Both the position numbers and the translations under genes were made by a program. The notes under the pieces were generated by a model that saw nothing but the letters and a program-made list of their open reading frames with translations, was not told the DNA's origin and did no database searches. Positions 34,539 through 42,646 of a DNA stretch of 64,000 nucleotides are shown piece by piece. Position 1 is the first letter of the stretch. The number at the start of each line of letters is the position of its first letter. The stretch comes from CAZHRK01 sp964534555 (GTDB taxonomy: Bacteria > Babelota > Babeliae > Babelales > RVW-14), in the NCBI GenBank assembly GCA_964534555.1, contig CAZHRK010000001.1:186001-250000 (forward strand), in the 5' to 3' direction.

Positions 34539-36394
34539 GCTGAGGCGTTAAGGCGCGTTTGAAAAATCAAAAGCGAAATTGCTGCAGGCGTCATTCCAGG
34601 GATCATCTGCGCCTGCGCGATTGTTTTTGGCCTGATCGATGTGAGTTTTGTTTGGAGCTCTTTGCTCAAGCCTGATAGATTTTTGTATTCAAAATTTTCT
34701 GGAAGCTGAAGCTGTTGATAGCGGTTCATTTTTTCAACTTCTGCCTCTTCTTTTGCTAAATACCCATCGTACTTAATATGTGCATGAATGCAGAGGAGTG
34801 CACGTGCAGAGAGTGCAGCAGTGCTTTTTCCCGCATTAATGAGGAGTGCGCAAAGTATCTCGCGTGCCTCTGAGGCGATTTCATCGGTAAAATCTATTGA
34901 ATGCAAAAGTTTGAAGATTTTGCTTTGATTTCCGGTTTGCTTAACGTGTGACACGCAAAAGTCGATTGTGTCGCGTTCTGCTTCAAATTGTTTCCACAAG
35001 GTGTCATCAATAAGCCCAAGCTTTCTACCATACGGCATAATGCGTAAAAAAACATTATCTTGCCTGAGGAGCAGCCTGCGCTCAGCGCGGGATGTAAACA
35101 TCCTGTATGGCTCATCAGCGCCAAGCGTTACTAGGTCGTCAATCATGAGCCCAATATAGCTTTCGTGGCGTGATAGAATAAAAGGAGCTTCCCCTCGCGT
35201 TGACAGAACCGCGTTTATTCCGGCGAGTATACCTTGTCCTGCTGCTTCTTCGTATCCAGTTGTTCCATTAATTTGTCCAGCAAGGAAAAGGCCTTTAACC
35301 GTCTTTGCTTCGAGCGTATGATGTAGGTTAGTTGGCTGTACACAGTCGTATTCAATCGCGTATCCGCACTTACTAATTACAGCATTCTCCATTCCTTTGA
35401 TTGACCGTATGTATTGATACTGAACATCAAGTGGCAGCGACGTTGAAATTCCTGCTGGATATATTTCATCGTCAAATTCTGCTTCTGGTTCGATAAAAAC
35501 ATGGTGAGCAGTACGGTCTTTGAATCTGCCTATTTTATCTTCAATTGAAGGGCAGTAGCGTGGACCAACGCCCTTGATGTTTCCGCTGTACATCGCAGAG
35601 AGGTGTAAATTATTTGCTATAACATCATGAGTTTCTGGATTTGTGTAAGCAACGTAGCAAGGGACTTTCTCTTGCACGGGGAAATGCTCAAATTCAAAGA
35701 GGTACTCAAGTTTTTCGCAGGCTTGTTGTTCAAACTTGCTGTAATCAAGCGTCTGCTTAAGTAAGCGGGGTGGGGTGCCTGTTTTTAATCGACCAAGCGT
35801 GACGCCCATAAGTTCAGCAAGTGATTCTGAGAGGCCGTATACCGCTTCTTCACCGCGTCGACCAGCTTTATACCGTGTGCGCCCTATGTGCACCACACCG
35901 TTTAAGAAGGTACCAGCAGTAATAACAACTGATGGTGCAAAAAGCTGCGTTCCATCGTGACACTCGATTCCAACAATGCGTTTAGGCTGAGCCTGATCAT
36001 CATGCTCTTGGCTTAAAAGTTTTACCGCCATGAGCGGAATAAGTGTAAGATTTGGTGTTTGCTTGAGCGTTTCGCTTGCGAGCTTGCTGTACGCGTACTT
36101 GTCAATTTGAAGTCGTAAGCCTTGTACAGCTGGGCCTTTGCGTGTGTTGAGCATGCGCGCTTGTAAGTATGTTTTGCTTGCAAGCTTTGGCATAAGTCCG
36201 CCAAGTGCACTGACTTCAAATACAATATGCCCCTTGCCAAGCCCACCAAGCGAAGGATTGCAAGGCATTGTTGCTATTTTGTCTGTATCGAGTGATACAA
36301 GCGCGGTTGTAGCGCCCATTTTTGCCGCGGCATAAGCAGCTTCGACGCCTGCGTGTCCACCGCCGACAACAATTACATCAAATTTTTGAGTCAT
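34511..36394 (-). CDS. mnmG: tRNA uridine 5-carboxymethylaminomethyl modification enzyme MnmG (GidA)
   Basis: FAD-dependent partner of MnmE in making cmnm5U34 in tRNA wobble positions. The 627 residues begin with the FAD-binding VIVVGGGHAGVEAAYAAAKMG and contain MPCNPSLGGLGKGHIVFEVSALGG, GRLKTGTPPRL and GYEEAAGQGILAGINA, all family signatures. The C-terminal helical domain, which recruits MnmE, is present (ENFEYKNLSGLSKE...KTIAQAQMIPGMTPAAISLL). Length is normal. mnmE is not in the window. The 3' end overlaps the convergent 33987 gene by 28 bases. Confidence 0.96.
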   Translation of the reverse strand: MTQKFDVIVVGGGHAGVEAAYAAAKMGATTALVSLDTDKIATMPCNPSLGGLGKGHIVFEVSALGGLMPKLASKTYLQARMLNTRKGPAVQGLRLQIDKYAYSKLASETLKQTPNLTLIPLMAVKLLSQEHDDQAQPKRIVGIECHDGTQLFAPSVVITAGTFLNGVVHIGRTRYKAGRRGEEAVYGLSESLAELMGVTLGRLKTGTPPRLLKQTLDYSKFEQQACEKLEYLFEFEHFPVQEKVPCYVAYTNPETHDVIANNLHLSAMYSGNIKGVGPRYCPSIEDKIGRFKDRTAHHVFIEPEAEFDDEIYPAGISTSLPLDVQYQYIRSIKGMENAVISKCGYAIEYDCVQPTNLHHTLEAKTVKGLFLAGQINGTTGYEEAAGQGILAGINAVLSTRGEAPFILSRHESYIGLMIDDLVTLGADEPYRMFTSRAERRLLLRQDNVFLRIMPYGRKLGLIDDTLWKQFEAERDTIDFCVSHVKQTGNQSKIFKLLHSIDFTDEIASEAREILCALLINAGKSTAALSARALLCIHAHIKYDGYLAKEEAEVEKMNRYQQLQLPENFEYKNLSGLSKELQTKLTSIRPKTIAQAQMIPGMTPAAISLLIFQTRLNASAQTESSSTV

Positions 36395-36426
36395 GACCAG
36401 TCACTATAACAAGCTAAAATACATAC

Positions 36427-36452
36427 AAAAGGGGCCCCAACAGAAGGCCCCC
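36427..36452 (-). terminator. Terminator after the 36484 gene
   Basis: On the minus strand GGGGCC / GGCCCC stem with a short loop, followed by TTTTGTATGTATTTT. It lies about 30 bases past the stop of the 36484-36921 gene. Confidence 0.6.
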
Positions 36453-36483
36453 ATTATAGCATAAAACCCATTAATTACCACCG

Positions 36484-36921
36484 TCAGACCTCGTCATCAC
36501 CATCTGGGGTGCCGCCAGTGTCAGCGCTGTCACCAGATCGCCTGGTATGAGGTGTATCACTGCTTCCCAGCACCCATGCAAAAAGCTGACTGCATTTCTG
36601 TGTGAAAATATCTAAGCATGTTGGTTGGTTAGTGACTCTAATCAGTGTTTCTCTAGTGCATTCACCTGGAGTAGACAGATCGTATAGGTCAGAGAGTATG
36701 CCTTCATCGGGCAGATAAAATTGCATAAATTTGAATCCAGATGCAGGATTGATTTCGATCGCTTCGGTGCTGTAAGGCTTTATTACGCACTCAAATGATG
36801 CTCTATCGCCAAACTTAAGAAGTTGTATGACAAGCGGTGCTGACCGCTCGTTTCTAACTCTCAGAGTCAGGGCATTTATCTGAGTTATACAAGTAAGAAA
36901 AAAAAGAACTCTATACAGCAT
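36484..36921 (-). CDS. Small secreted protein, function unknown
   Basis: No family recognised. A 145-residue product with a signal peptide (LYRVLFFLTCITQINA, cleaved near residue 17) and then a predicted beta-rich domain beginning LTLRVRNERSAPLVIQLLKFG. Four or more cysteines could form disulfides outside the cytosol. The C-terminal 30 residues are Ser/Thr/Gly/Asp-rich and probably disordered. AGGAG lies 6 bases before the ATG and overlaps the stop codon of the upstream 36931 gene. The two share the layout of signal peptide, beta-like domain starting with a V-x-N strand, acidic tail, and may be paralogues. Confidence 0.75.
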   Translation of the reverse strand: MLYRVLFFLTCITQINALTLRVRNERSAPLVIQLLKFGDRASFECVIKPYSTEAIEINPASGFKFMQFYLPDEGILSDLYDLSTPGECTRETLIRVTNQPTCLDIFTQKCSQLFAWVLGSSDTPHTRRSGDSADTGGTPDGDDEV

Positions 36922-36930
36922 CTACTGCTC

Positions 36931-37485
36931 CTAGTAACCGCCTATTCCTTTGTTGTCCGTTGGAAATGTCTCTTCTTCTGCGTTTGTATCATAGTGTGTT
37001 GCTGCCTCATCATCACTATCACTTTCGTATGCATCGTACTCATCGGCTTCAAGGTGTCCTGGTGCTGAGTCATCAAACATGCGCTCTGTCGCATCGCTGC
37101 CGAGCAGATAAGCAAATGCTCTTTCTAAAAATGATGGATGGCGTCGTTGGCTTTTTTCTACCACAGCTTTTTCAACCGAACCATCTGGATTCAGCGTTAA
37201 AACAACAAGCTCAAATGTTTTATTAAAGCAGCCTAAATCAATAAGTTTAAGTCGCGTTGTTGTGCCGTCATGTTTTGCTATGTCGACATAAGGAAAATGC
37301 GTCATGTTGCATTTCCAGTACGTCTCTTGCTCATCGGGCGGTATTTCACGACCTCTTCCTGTAGGAGTTATAAGCGCAAAGCTTCGTCCTGTAGCATTTT
37401 TGACCGTAATATTAACTGGTTTTAGATTCAAGGTCTGCGCAAATACAATAATAAGACATGCCAATTGTGCAAAATTTAGTTTCAT
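36931..37485 (-). CDS. Small secreted protein with acidic tail, function unknown
   Basis: No family recognised. A 184-residue product: signal peptide (KLNFAQLACLIIVFAQTLN), then a predicted beta-sandwich-like domain beginning PVNITVKNATGRSFALITP (residues about 23-130), then a very acidic tail with ESDSDDEAATHYD and TNAEEETFP. It is followed 9 bases later by the 36484 gene, with the ribosome site of that gene overlapping its stop. A perfect terminator hairpin (37507-37533) lies just upstream, so expression needs a promoter inside a gap of about 20 bases or readthrough from 37564-38616. Confidence 0.75.
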   Translation of the reverse strand: MKLNFAQLACLIIVFAQTLNLKPVNITVKNATGRSFALITPTGRGREIPPDEQETYWKCNMTHFPYVDIAKHDGTTTRLKLIDLGCFNKTFELVVLTLNPDGSVEKAVVEKSQRRHPSFLERAFAYLLGSDATERMFDDSAPGHLEADEYDAYESDSDDEAATHYDTNAEEETFPTDNKGIGGY

Positions 37486-37506
37486 TTTTATATAACTTTC
37501 AGGTGA

Positions 37507-37533
37507 AAAGAGGCGCCACTAGGGCGCCTCTTT
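37507..37533 (-). terminator. Terminator or attenuator after the Ala-rich secreted protein gene
   Basis: Perfect 11-bp stem AAAGAGGCGCC / GGCGCCTCTTT with a 5-base loop, 30 bases past the stop at 37564 and 22 bases before the next gene on the same strand. The T-run is short (TCTTTTC), so partial readthrough is plausible. Confidence 0.75.
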
Positions 37534-37563
37534 GTTATATTTTAAACGACTTAATGCATTAAG

Positions 37564-38616
37564 TTATGCCTTTTTGCTGCCATCACCACATCCACCAAGG
37601 ACAGCGGCTCCACCAGTTGTGTCAGGTGCACCATCTGCTGGAATCTCTTCTACTCGTGAAAAATAGCCACCAACAAGAGGTAGGTAGTATCCCCAAGATG
37701 TTGGAACAACACGTGTTCTGCGCTGTTGCTCAGTTGGTGCTGCTGCAGCGGGTTCTTGAGCAGCAACTGGTTCGCTCACTGCTTCGTTAGCAACCTCTGT
37801 TGCGCTTCCTGCTGGTGCAGCTGGTGTTTCACCAACTAACTCAAGCGCGATTGCTTCTGCCGTAGCTTTGGCGCCAGCAAGTGCTTGATCAAAAGGAGCT
37901 CCATCATCATCTCCACGTGCATCGCCGGCTCTTGCAGTTGCTCCAGGTGTTGTTTCTTTTGCAGCTCCGCAGGCATCGAGTGTTACTGCTGCAAGTGCTT
38001 CAGCCAAGGCTGCTGTTAGAGCTGCTTCTTCTAATCTTTCTGCTGTAGCTGCAACTCCCTCTGTGGACTTTGCGGCAGCAGCTGTACTTGGTGCAGGCGC
38101 TGCAACGGTCACGTGAGCGTGGTCTGTTGCAGCAACAAGCGCTGCAATAATCTCTGTCGGTGTTATGCCGTTTTTCATTTCTTGTTTTTTTACCATAAAT
38201 GGACAAGCGCCTCTTCTCACCGCACCGCTTGGTGCTATAGTCACTACGCCTGTTTGAATGCTATCTGCTGCTGGTTGCTCTGAAAATGAAACTAAAAACT
38301 CAACATGCCCAGTGCTTGCTGTTTTTAAAGTGAATGGTAAATGGGTCTTTTTATCAATGATGCCCATTGGATGAACATAAAGATCGCCAGGGTTGATTGT
38401 AATGTATGGACTTGCTGTAGACGCCGCAACTTTTCTTTTTGTTGTAGGTGTTTGCGCTCTGGTTTTTCTGAATACAACGGCTTCTTTAAGCGTGTTGTAG
38501 ATTACAACATACGATCCAGGCGTATATGATCCATCAGCGTAAGCAGCCCGTGCTGCGCCCATAAGTGAGGTCGTGGAAACAGCCACAATAAGCGGCATCA
38601 AAAGATTTCTGAGCAT
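37564..38616 (-). CDS. Alanine-rich secreted protein, function unknown
   Basis: No family recognised. The 350-residue product has a signal peptide (LRNLLMPLIVAVSTTSLMGAARA), a folded N-terminal region of about 110 residues (GSYVVIYNTLKEAVVFRK to VVTIAPSGAVRRGACPF), then a long Ala/Glu/Thr/Pro-rich low-complexity stretch (about residues 165-300), and a C terminus with a WGYYLPLVGGYFSRVEEIP motif and Gly/Cys end. The N-terminal domain resembles in layout the two smaller secreted proteins downstream. AAGGAAAAGGG precedes the ATG. A long inverted repeat (38632-38686) lies just before that site. Confidence 0.75.
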   Translation of the reverse strand: MLRNLLMPLIVAVSTTSLMGAARAAYADGSYTPGSYVVIYNTLKEAVVFRKTRAQTPTTKRKVAASTASPYITINPGDLYVHPMGIIDKKTHLPFTLKTASTGHVEFLVSFSEQPAADSIQTGVVTIAPSGAVRRGACPFMVKKQEMKNGITPTEIIAALVAATDHAHVTVAAPAPSTAAAAKSTEGVAATAERLEEAALTAALAEALAAVTLDACGAAKETTPGATARAGDARGDDDGAPFDQALAGAKATAEAIALELVGETPAAPAGSATEVANEAVSEPVAAQEPAAAAPTEQQRRTRVVPTSWGYYLPLVGGYFSRVEEIPADGAPDTTGGAAVLGGCGDGSKKA

Positions 38617-38631
38617 GATAACCCTTTTCCT

Positions 38632-38686
38632 TTTTGAGGGGACAACGACTCTTTTTGTTGCTCATCTTACTCTTTGCCCCTCAAAA
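38632..38686. repeat. Inverted repeat with long loop between phr and the Ala-rich secreted protein gene
   Basis: TTTTGAGGGG and CCCCTCAAAA (10 bp, perfect) separated by 35 bases that contain a smaller CAAC/GTTG pair. It ends just before the ribosome site of the 37564-38616 gene. It could be a phr terminator or a leader stem controlling access to the ribosome site; the sequence does not decide. Confidence 0.45.
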
Positions 38687-38743
38687 GTGAACACATTTCT
38701 CAAAAATAAAAAACGGGTTTGTGCGGCAGTCTTTTTATTTGTT

Positions 38744-40126
38744 TTAGTAAGCTTTGAATCGTGCGATAGCTTTCTTACTTTCTGTGCTGTGTTCAAGCAT
38801 TGGCTTAGGATAATTTCCTGCAGACCGCGTGACGCATCTGTCCCATTCATGTATTTGTGCAGCAGAGAGATTTCTGATTTCAGGAATCCAGCGACGAATA
38901 TACGCTGCATCAGGGTCAAATTTTTTCTGTTGCAGCCACGGATTAAAAATACGGAAATACGGCTGTGCATCACATCCTGTTGATGCTGCCCACTGCCAGC
39001 TTCCGTTATTCACTGCTGGGTCATAATCAACAAGTTTAATAGCAAAATACTGCTCTCCCCAGCGCCAATCAATATGAAGATCTTTTGTCAGGAACGATGC
39101 AACGATCATGCGGACGCGGTTATGCATCCAGCCGGTTTCATTAAGTTGGCGCATCCCTGCATCAACGATTGGAAATCCTGTGCGCCCTTGGCACCACAGT
39201 GTGAACTTGCGTCGATCGTTTTCCCACTCAATGTTCTCATATTTTTCTTGAAACGAGTTTCCAAAAACATGGGGATAGTGGTGCGCTATATGTGTAAAGA
39301 AATCACGCCAGTAGAGCTGATTGATAAGGACGCTTTCACTGCCCAGCGCCTGCGCAAATGCTGCGTAAGTTTCTCTTATTGAAAGCGTGCCAAATTTCAT
39401 GTGGGCAGATAGCTTAGTCGTTCCCTCAAGCGATGGAATGTCTCTATTGGTAGAATAATTTTTGAATTGTTCAAGATGAGCGATCAGCTTTTTGGCTTCA
39501 CTGCGCCCGCCATGAACAAAAATTTTATCATTTTTTTCGTAGGGGACTTCTTTCAGGAGACTTATTCCAGCTGCGCCTTCGATTGTTCCTTTAAAATAAT
39601 TTACTCGCCTGTTGCTTACTGGTTTGGGTACAGGGTTTTTGCGCGCTGATTTCATAAAAGGCGTATAGACGGTGTAAGGAGTGCCATCTTGCTTTGCAAA
39701 ATCTTCTGGGTCATTAATCAGCAGGTCTTTGCTGCTTATAAAATCAATACCAGCTTTTTTACATACAGATTCTATTTTTGCATCACGTTTTTTGCTGTAT
39801 GGCGTGTAGTCTTTATTGACAAAAACAGCATCGATCGTTTTATTAGCAATAAGCTTTTCTACTATGCTTGCAGGTTCATCATGAAAAAAATAAAGATGGC
39901 TGTCATGAGCCTTTAGTTGCTCATTAAGATCATCAAGCGACTCAACCATAAATTGCACAACGTTGTCACTTTTGTAACGATTCGTCGAGCCAATTTGGGC
40001 TGGGTCAAAGATAAAGCAAGGAATAACCTGCTCTGATTCACTTAGTGCCAGAATGAGCCCTGTATTGTCTTCAAGTCGTAAATCTCGACGAAAAATAAAA
40101 AGAGCGCGCGTATATTTTTTTGTCAT
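38744..40126 (-). CDS. phr: Deoxyribodipyrimidine photolyase
   Basis: Repairs UV-induced cyclobutane pyrimidine dimers with light. The 460-residue protein has the N-terminal antenna domain (ALFIFRRDLRLEDNTGL) and the C-terminal FAD domain with KLSAHMKFGTLSIRE, LYWRDFF, TGFPIVDAGMRQLNETGWMHNR and VNNGSWQWAASTGCDAQPYFRIFNP. Tryptophans of the electron-transfer chain are in place. This is the pattern of class I CPD photolyases. The gene is complete. A photolyase in a genome of this reduced type suggests a stage exposed to light, such as a free extracellular form or a surface-water protist host; that is inference. Confidence 0.93.
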   Translation of the reverse strand: MTKKYTRALFIFRRDLRLEDNTGLILALSESEQVIPCFIFDPAQIGSTNRYKSDNVVQFMVESLDDLNEQLKAHDSHLYFFHDEPASIVEKLIANKTIDAVFVNKDYTPYSKKRDAKIESVCKKAGIDFISSKDLLINDPEDFAKQDGTPYTVYTPFMKSARKNPVPKPVSNRRVNYFKGTIEGAAGISLLKEVPYEKNDKIFVHGGRSEAKKLIAHLEQFKNYSTNRDIPSLEGTTKLSAHMKFGTLSIRETYAAFAQALGSESVLINQLYWRDFFTHIAHHYPHVFGNSFQEKYENIEWENDRRKFTLWCQGRTGFPIVDAGMRQLNETGWMHNRVRMIVASFLTKDLHIDWRWGEQYFAIKLVDYDPAVNNGSWQWAASTGCDAQPYFRIFNPWLQQKKFDPDAAYIRRWIPEIRNLSAAQIHEWDRCVTRSAGNYPKPMLEHSTESKKAIARFKAY

Positions 40127-40214
40127 GATTAACCTGTGTTTATTGTAACAAGACTGAATTGATTTCCATTGCGACTGAATCGCACCGCATTACGGTTGTG
40201 CTGCAACAACGACC

Positions 40215-40244
40215 TTGACCGCCTCATCTGACTAGTGTTATAAC
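40215..40244 (+). promoter_or_regulatory. Promoter for the outer-membrane protein gene
   Basis: TTGACC, 18 bases, TATAAC, about 57 bases before the preferred ATG at 40301. Confidence 0.55.
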
Positions 40245-40300
40245 ACGAAAGTATTTTATTTTCACGAGCAGTAATGATTATTTTGAGCAAAGGAATGTGC

Positions 40301-41767
40301 ATGGCATCAGCGATCATAAGGCTATTGGCAGCGCTTTGTACCCCATCTATTATCTTGGCAGTCCCACAAAACAACCCGTACGACACTCAGCCGATTCATA
40401 CGGTACTGTGTTCTGATAAATTTTATCGTGAGCGAGATAAAGGTGAGATCTCTCTCCATCTCTCTCCGTTTTATCAAGCTACAAATACGGGACGTAATGC
40501 CGAAGGTACCAAGGTGCCGCTTGGCAGCATGCAGGGTAACTGGAATATGTTTGCGCTCAGCTTTGGTGCTGCTGGAAGCAAGGGGCCTGGGACACAATAT
40601 TTTGCAGCAGATACAAGCACAGCGTTTCAAGATCTAAATGCGATTTTTGATAAAGATAAAAATGCCGGTGATAACCCTTTTCATTTTGGTAATGGGGCTC
40701 CTGGCTCATTTGGTCTTTTGAATCAAAACGGCACGCTGGCTGCTAACTTACGGCAGGGGAAAAATTTTACAGAGGGTAAGTTCCCATATGCGTTTTTAAT
40801 TGTCCCAACTCGATACGAGCGTATTGGAATAAGGTCTCAGCTAGGGTTTGACTTTGGCTTTGGGCTTGGGGTGAATGTTAAAACAGGCGTGTGCGATATT
40901 AAAAACAAGCCAAAAGACATTGTTTCAGCAGATAAAACAAATATTGATAAGTCAGAGGCGCTTATTGATGATGCGCAGGCTGTTTATGATGCGATTTTAT
41001 CCCCTGAAGCGCGCAGCCGTATTCTGCAATCATTTGGTCTTGATAGCAAACCGTATCAGAAAACAGACATGGAAGACACGCATATCCAGGTTTACTGGCA
41101 CATGCCAATCGAAATGCTTGATCGGCAGGATGAACTTGCGATGCTTCTTGTCCCAATGATCTCTTGTGGGGCGTGGCTTCCGACTGGTAAACGCAAAGAC
41201 CAGCAAAAAATATTTTCAGTCGCAACAGGAAATGATGGCTTTTATGGCCTGACTGTTGATGCTGCATTTGGGTTAGAGTTTCCTGTCGTGCCCAAAGATG
41301 AAGGGCAAAATTTTGGTATTTCGCTTGGTGGCGGTGCGGCAGTATTTGCCAGCGCAGATATTAAAGACATGCGCTTTGCGACAAATAACCTTCAAACAGT
41401 TACCATTTTGCCATGGACTGCCGATATTGTATCAAAGCGCCCTGGATTTATCTGGTACCTTAATGCGTCTATGAAGGCTGAGCACTTTTTAGAAACGCTC
41501 TCGTTCTATTTTGACTACCTGTACACTCAGCACGAAAAAGATGACTATAAGCTTAAAGCATATCCTGCGGCACGTCAGGCAGCATTTGAAGAAGGTGTTG
41601 CTCTTATGCGCAAAGAGTCATTCTGGAAAAATCAGCAGGTTCAGCTGGGTCTTAAGTACGATATTACCCCTAACGTAGCACTTGGCGCTGCAGCACAAGC
41701 CCACATTAGTGGGGTGCGCGTTGCTCGCTTAGTAACCATTATGGGTGGAATGACCGTAAGTTTCTAG
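40301..41767 (+). CDS. Predicted outer-membrane beta-barrel protein
   Basis: A 488-residue protein with a signal peptide (ASAIIRLLAALCTPSIILA) and a mature part rich in alternating polar and aromatic strands. It ends VARLVTIMGGMTVSF; a terminal Phe after alternating hydrophobic residues is the classic Bam recognition signal. Strand-like pieces include GFDFGFGLGVNVKTG, NFGISLGGGAAVFASA and QVQLGLKYDITPNVALGAAAQAHISG. A helical insert at about 210-270 holds many charged residues. I do not recognise the family. The ATG at 40301 has AAAGGA 6 bases upstream; ATGs at 40274 and 40295 fit less well. Monocistronic, with promoter and terminator. Confidence 0.75.
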   Translation: MASAIIRLLAALCTPSIILAVPQNNPYDTQPIHTVLCSDKFYRERDKGEISLHLSPFYQATNTGRNAEGTKVPLGSMQGNWNMFALSFGAAGSKGPGTQYFAADTSTAFQDLNAIFDKDKNAGDNPFHFGNGAPGSFGLLNQNGTLAANLRQGKNFTEGKFPYAFLIVPTRYERIGIRSQLGFDFGFGLGVNVKTGVCDIKNKPKDIVSADKTNIDKSEALIDDAQAVYDAILSPEARSRILQSFGLDSKPYQKTDMEDTHIQVYWHMPIEMLDRQDELAMLLVPMISCGAWLPTGKRKDQQKIFSVATGNDGFYGLTVDAAFGLEFPVVPKDEGQNFGISLGGGAAVFASADIKDMRFATNNLQTVTILPWTADIVSKRPGFIWYLNASMKAEHFLETLSFYFDYLYTQHEKDDYKLKAYPAARQAAFEEGVALMRKESFWKNQQVQLGLKYDITPNVALGAAAQAHISGVRVARLVTIMGGMTVSF

Positions 41768-41790
41768 CCCACCAAACAGCTGGATTTTAT

Positions 41791-41828
41791 AGCCCTCAGT
41801 GGTGCTTAAATGCTTCTGGGGGCTTTTT
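41791..41828 (+). terminator. Terminator after the outer-membrane protein gene
   Basis: Stem AGCCCTCAG / CTGGGGGCT with G-U pairs, loop in the middle and five T residues, about 25 bases past the stop. Confidence 0.75.
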
Positions 41829-41896
41829 GCTGCAGAAGAATTGGTTGTGGGCGTCGGCTTTTAGTCGGCTGGCGAGGGTTTAGAGCTAACTTCTTT

Positions 41897-41925
41897 TTGA
41901 CAATTTTTGTGCAATAGCGTAGAAT
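41897..41925 (+). promoter_or_regulatory. Promoter for the rpsU-rbfA-kdsD-prepilin peptidase operon
   Basis: TTGACA, 17 bases, TAGAAT, about 65 bases before rpsU. One of the closest matches to consensus in the window. Confidence 0.75.
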
Positions 41926-41991
41926 TAGCGAATAGTTTGGTAAATTTTAACCACCTTTTTGTACTCAGTGTAAAGGCGGAGTTGATACACA

Positions 41992-42207
41992 ATGTCAAAT
42001 AGCAAAACCTACAATATCGAAATTCAAGTAATTGGTAATGTGGAAAAGAGCCTCAAACAGTTCAAGAAAAAGCTTGAGCGTGAAGGCGTTTCCCGTGATA
42101 TCAAACGCCAAGTTTACTTTGAGTCACCAACACAAAAAAGACGTAAGCGCTTGATTAGAGCTGTTAAAAACAACCAAATCAAGATGTACGAAACTTCACT
42201 CTACTAA
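41992..42207 (+). CDS. rpsU: 30S ribosomal protein S21
   Basis: Small basic ribosomal protein near the anti-Shine-Dalgarno region of 16S rRNA. The 71 residues contain VEKSLKQFKKKLEREGV, then the family pattern with FESPTQKRRKR in the basic half. The GGAG site lies 10 bases before ATG. It leads a four-gene operon in which rbfA follows after 25 bases. Its presence matters for translation initiation style because S21 is absent from many lineages. Confidence 0.92.
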   Translation: MSNSKTYNIEIQVIGNVEKSLKQFKKKLEREGVSRDIKRQVYFESPTQKRRKRLIRAVKNNQIKMYETSLY

Positions 42208-42232
42208 TCTTAGTAGCAAGTAGAGACTTTTA

Positions 42233-42619
42233 ATGACAAAAAATTCAGCTGCAGAGATTAAGCGTGAGCGTAAAAAATCGCTCTACATGCAACACATAAC
42301 ATCTCTTGTACAAGCAGTTGCTGCGGAAGAGCCTGTTGTGGCGCAGCTCTATGTTTCTGACGTAGATCTTTCTGCCGACACTGGTATATGCTATGTGCTT
42401 TTTTCAGCATTCAAAGATCCAGGCGAAGAGATTTTTAATCAAGCACTTAATGTGCTAAAACTCTACAAGCCATCAATGAGAAAAGCGCTTGCTGATCGTG
42501 TCCAGGCTCGATACGCTCCTAATCTTATTTTTAAGTACGATGTCGCTAAAGAGCGTCAACGTCGTATTGACTCTATTCTTGATAAAGTAAGCCAAGATCT
42601 TACACTTAAGAAAAGTTAA
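42233..42619 (+). CDS. rbfA: Ribosome-binding factor A
   Basis: Assists late 30S maturation near the 5' end of 16S rRNA. The 128-residue protein has the KH-like fold pattern: an N-terminal helix (IKRERKKSLYMQHITSLVQ), central strands (VAQLYVSDVDLSADTGICYVLFSA) and the C-terminal family motif RVQARYAPNLIFKYDVAKERQRRIDSIL split over residues about 88-115. It sits between rpsU and kdsD. The usual neighbours infB and truB are not here. Confidence 0.88.
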   Translation: MTKNSAAEIKRERKKSLYMQHITSLVQAVAAEEPVVAQLYVSDVDLSADTGICYVLFSAFKDPGEEIFNQALNVLKLYKPSMRKALADRVQARYAPNLIFKYDVAKERQRRIDSILDKVSQDLTLKKS

Positions 42620-42646
42620 TATTCCTAAGCCTTTTGAGGGTTTGCT

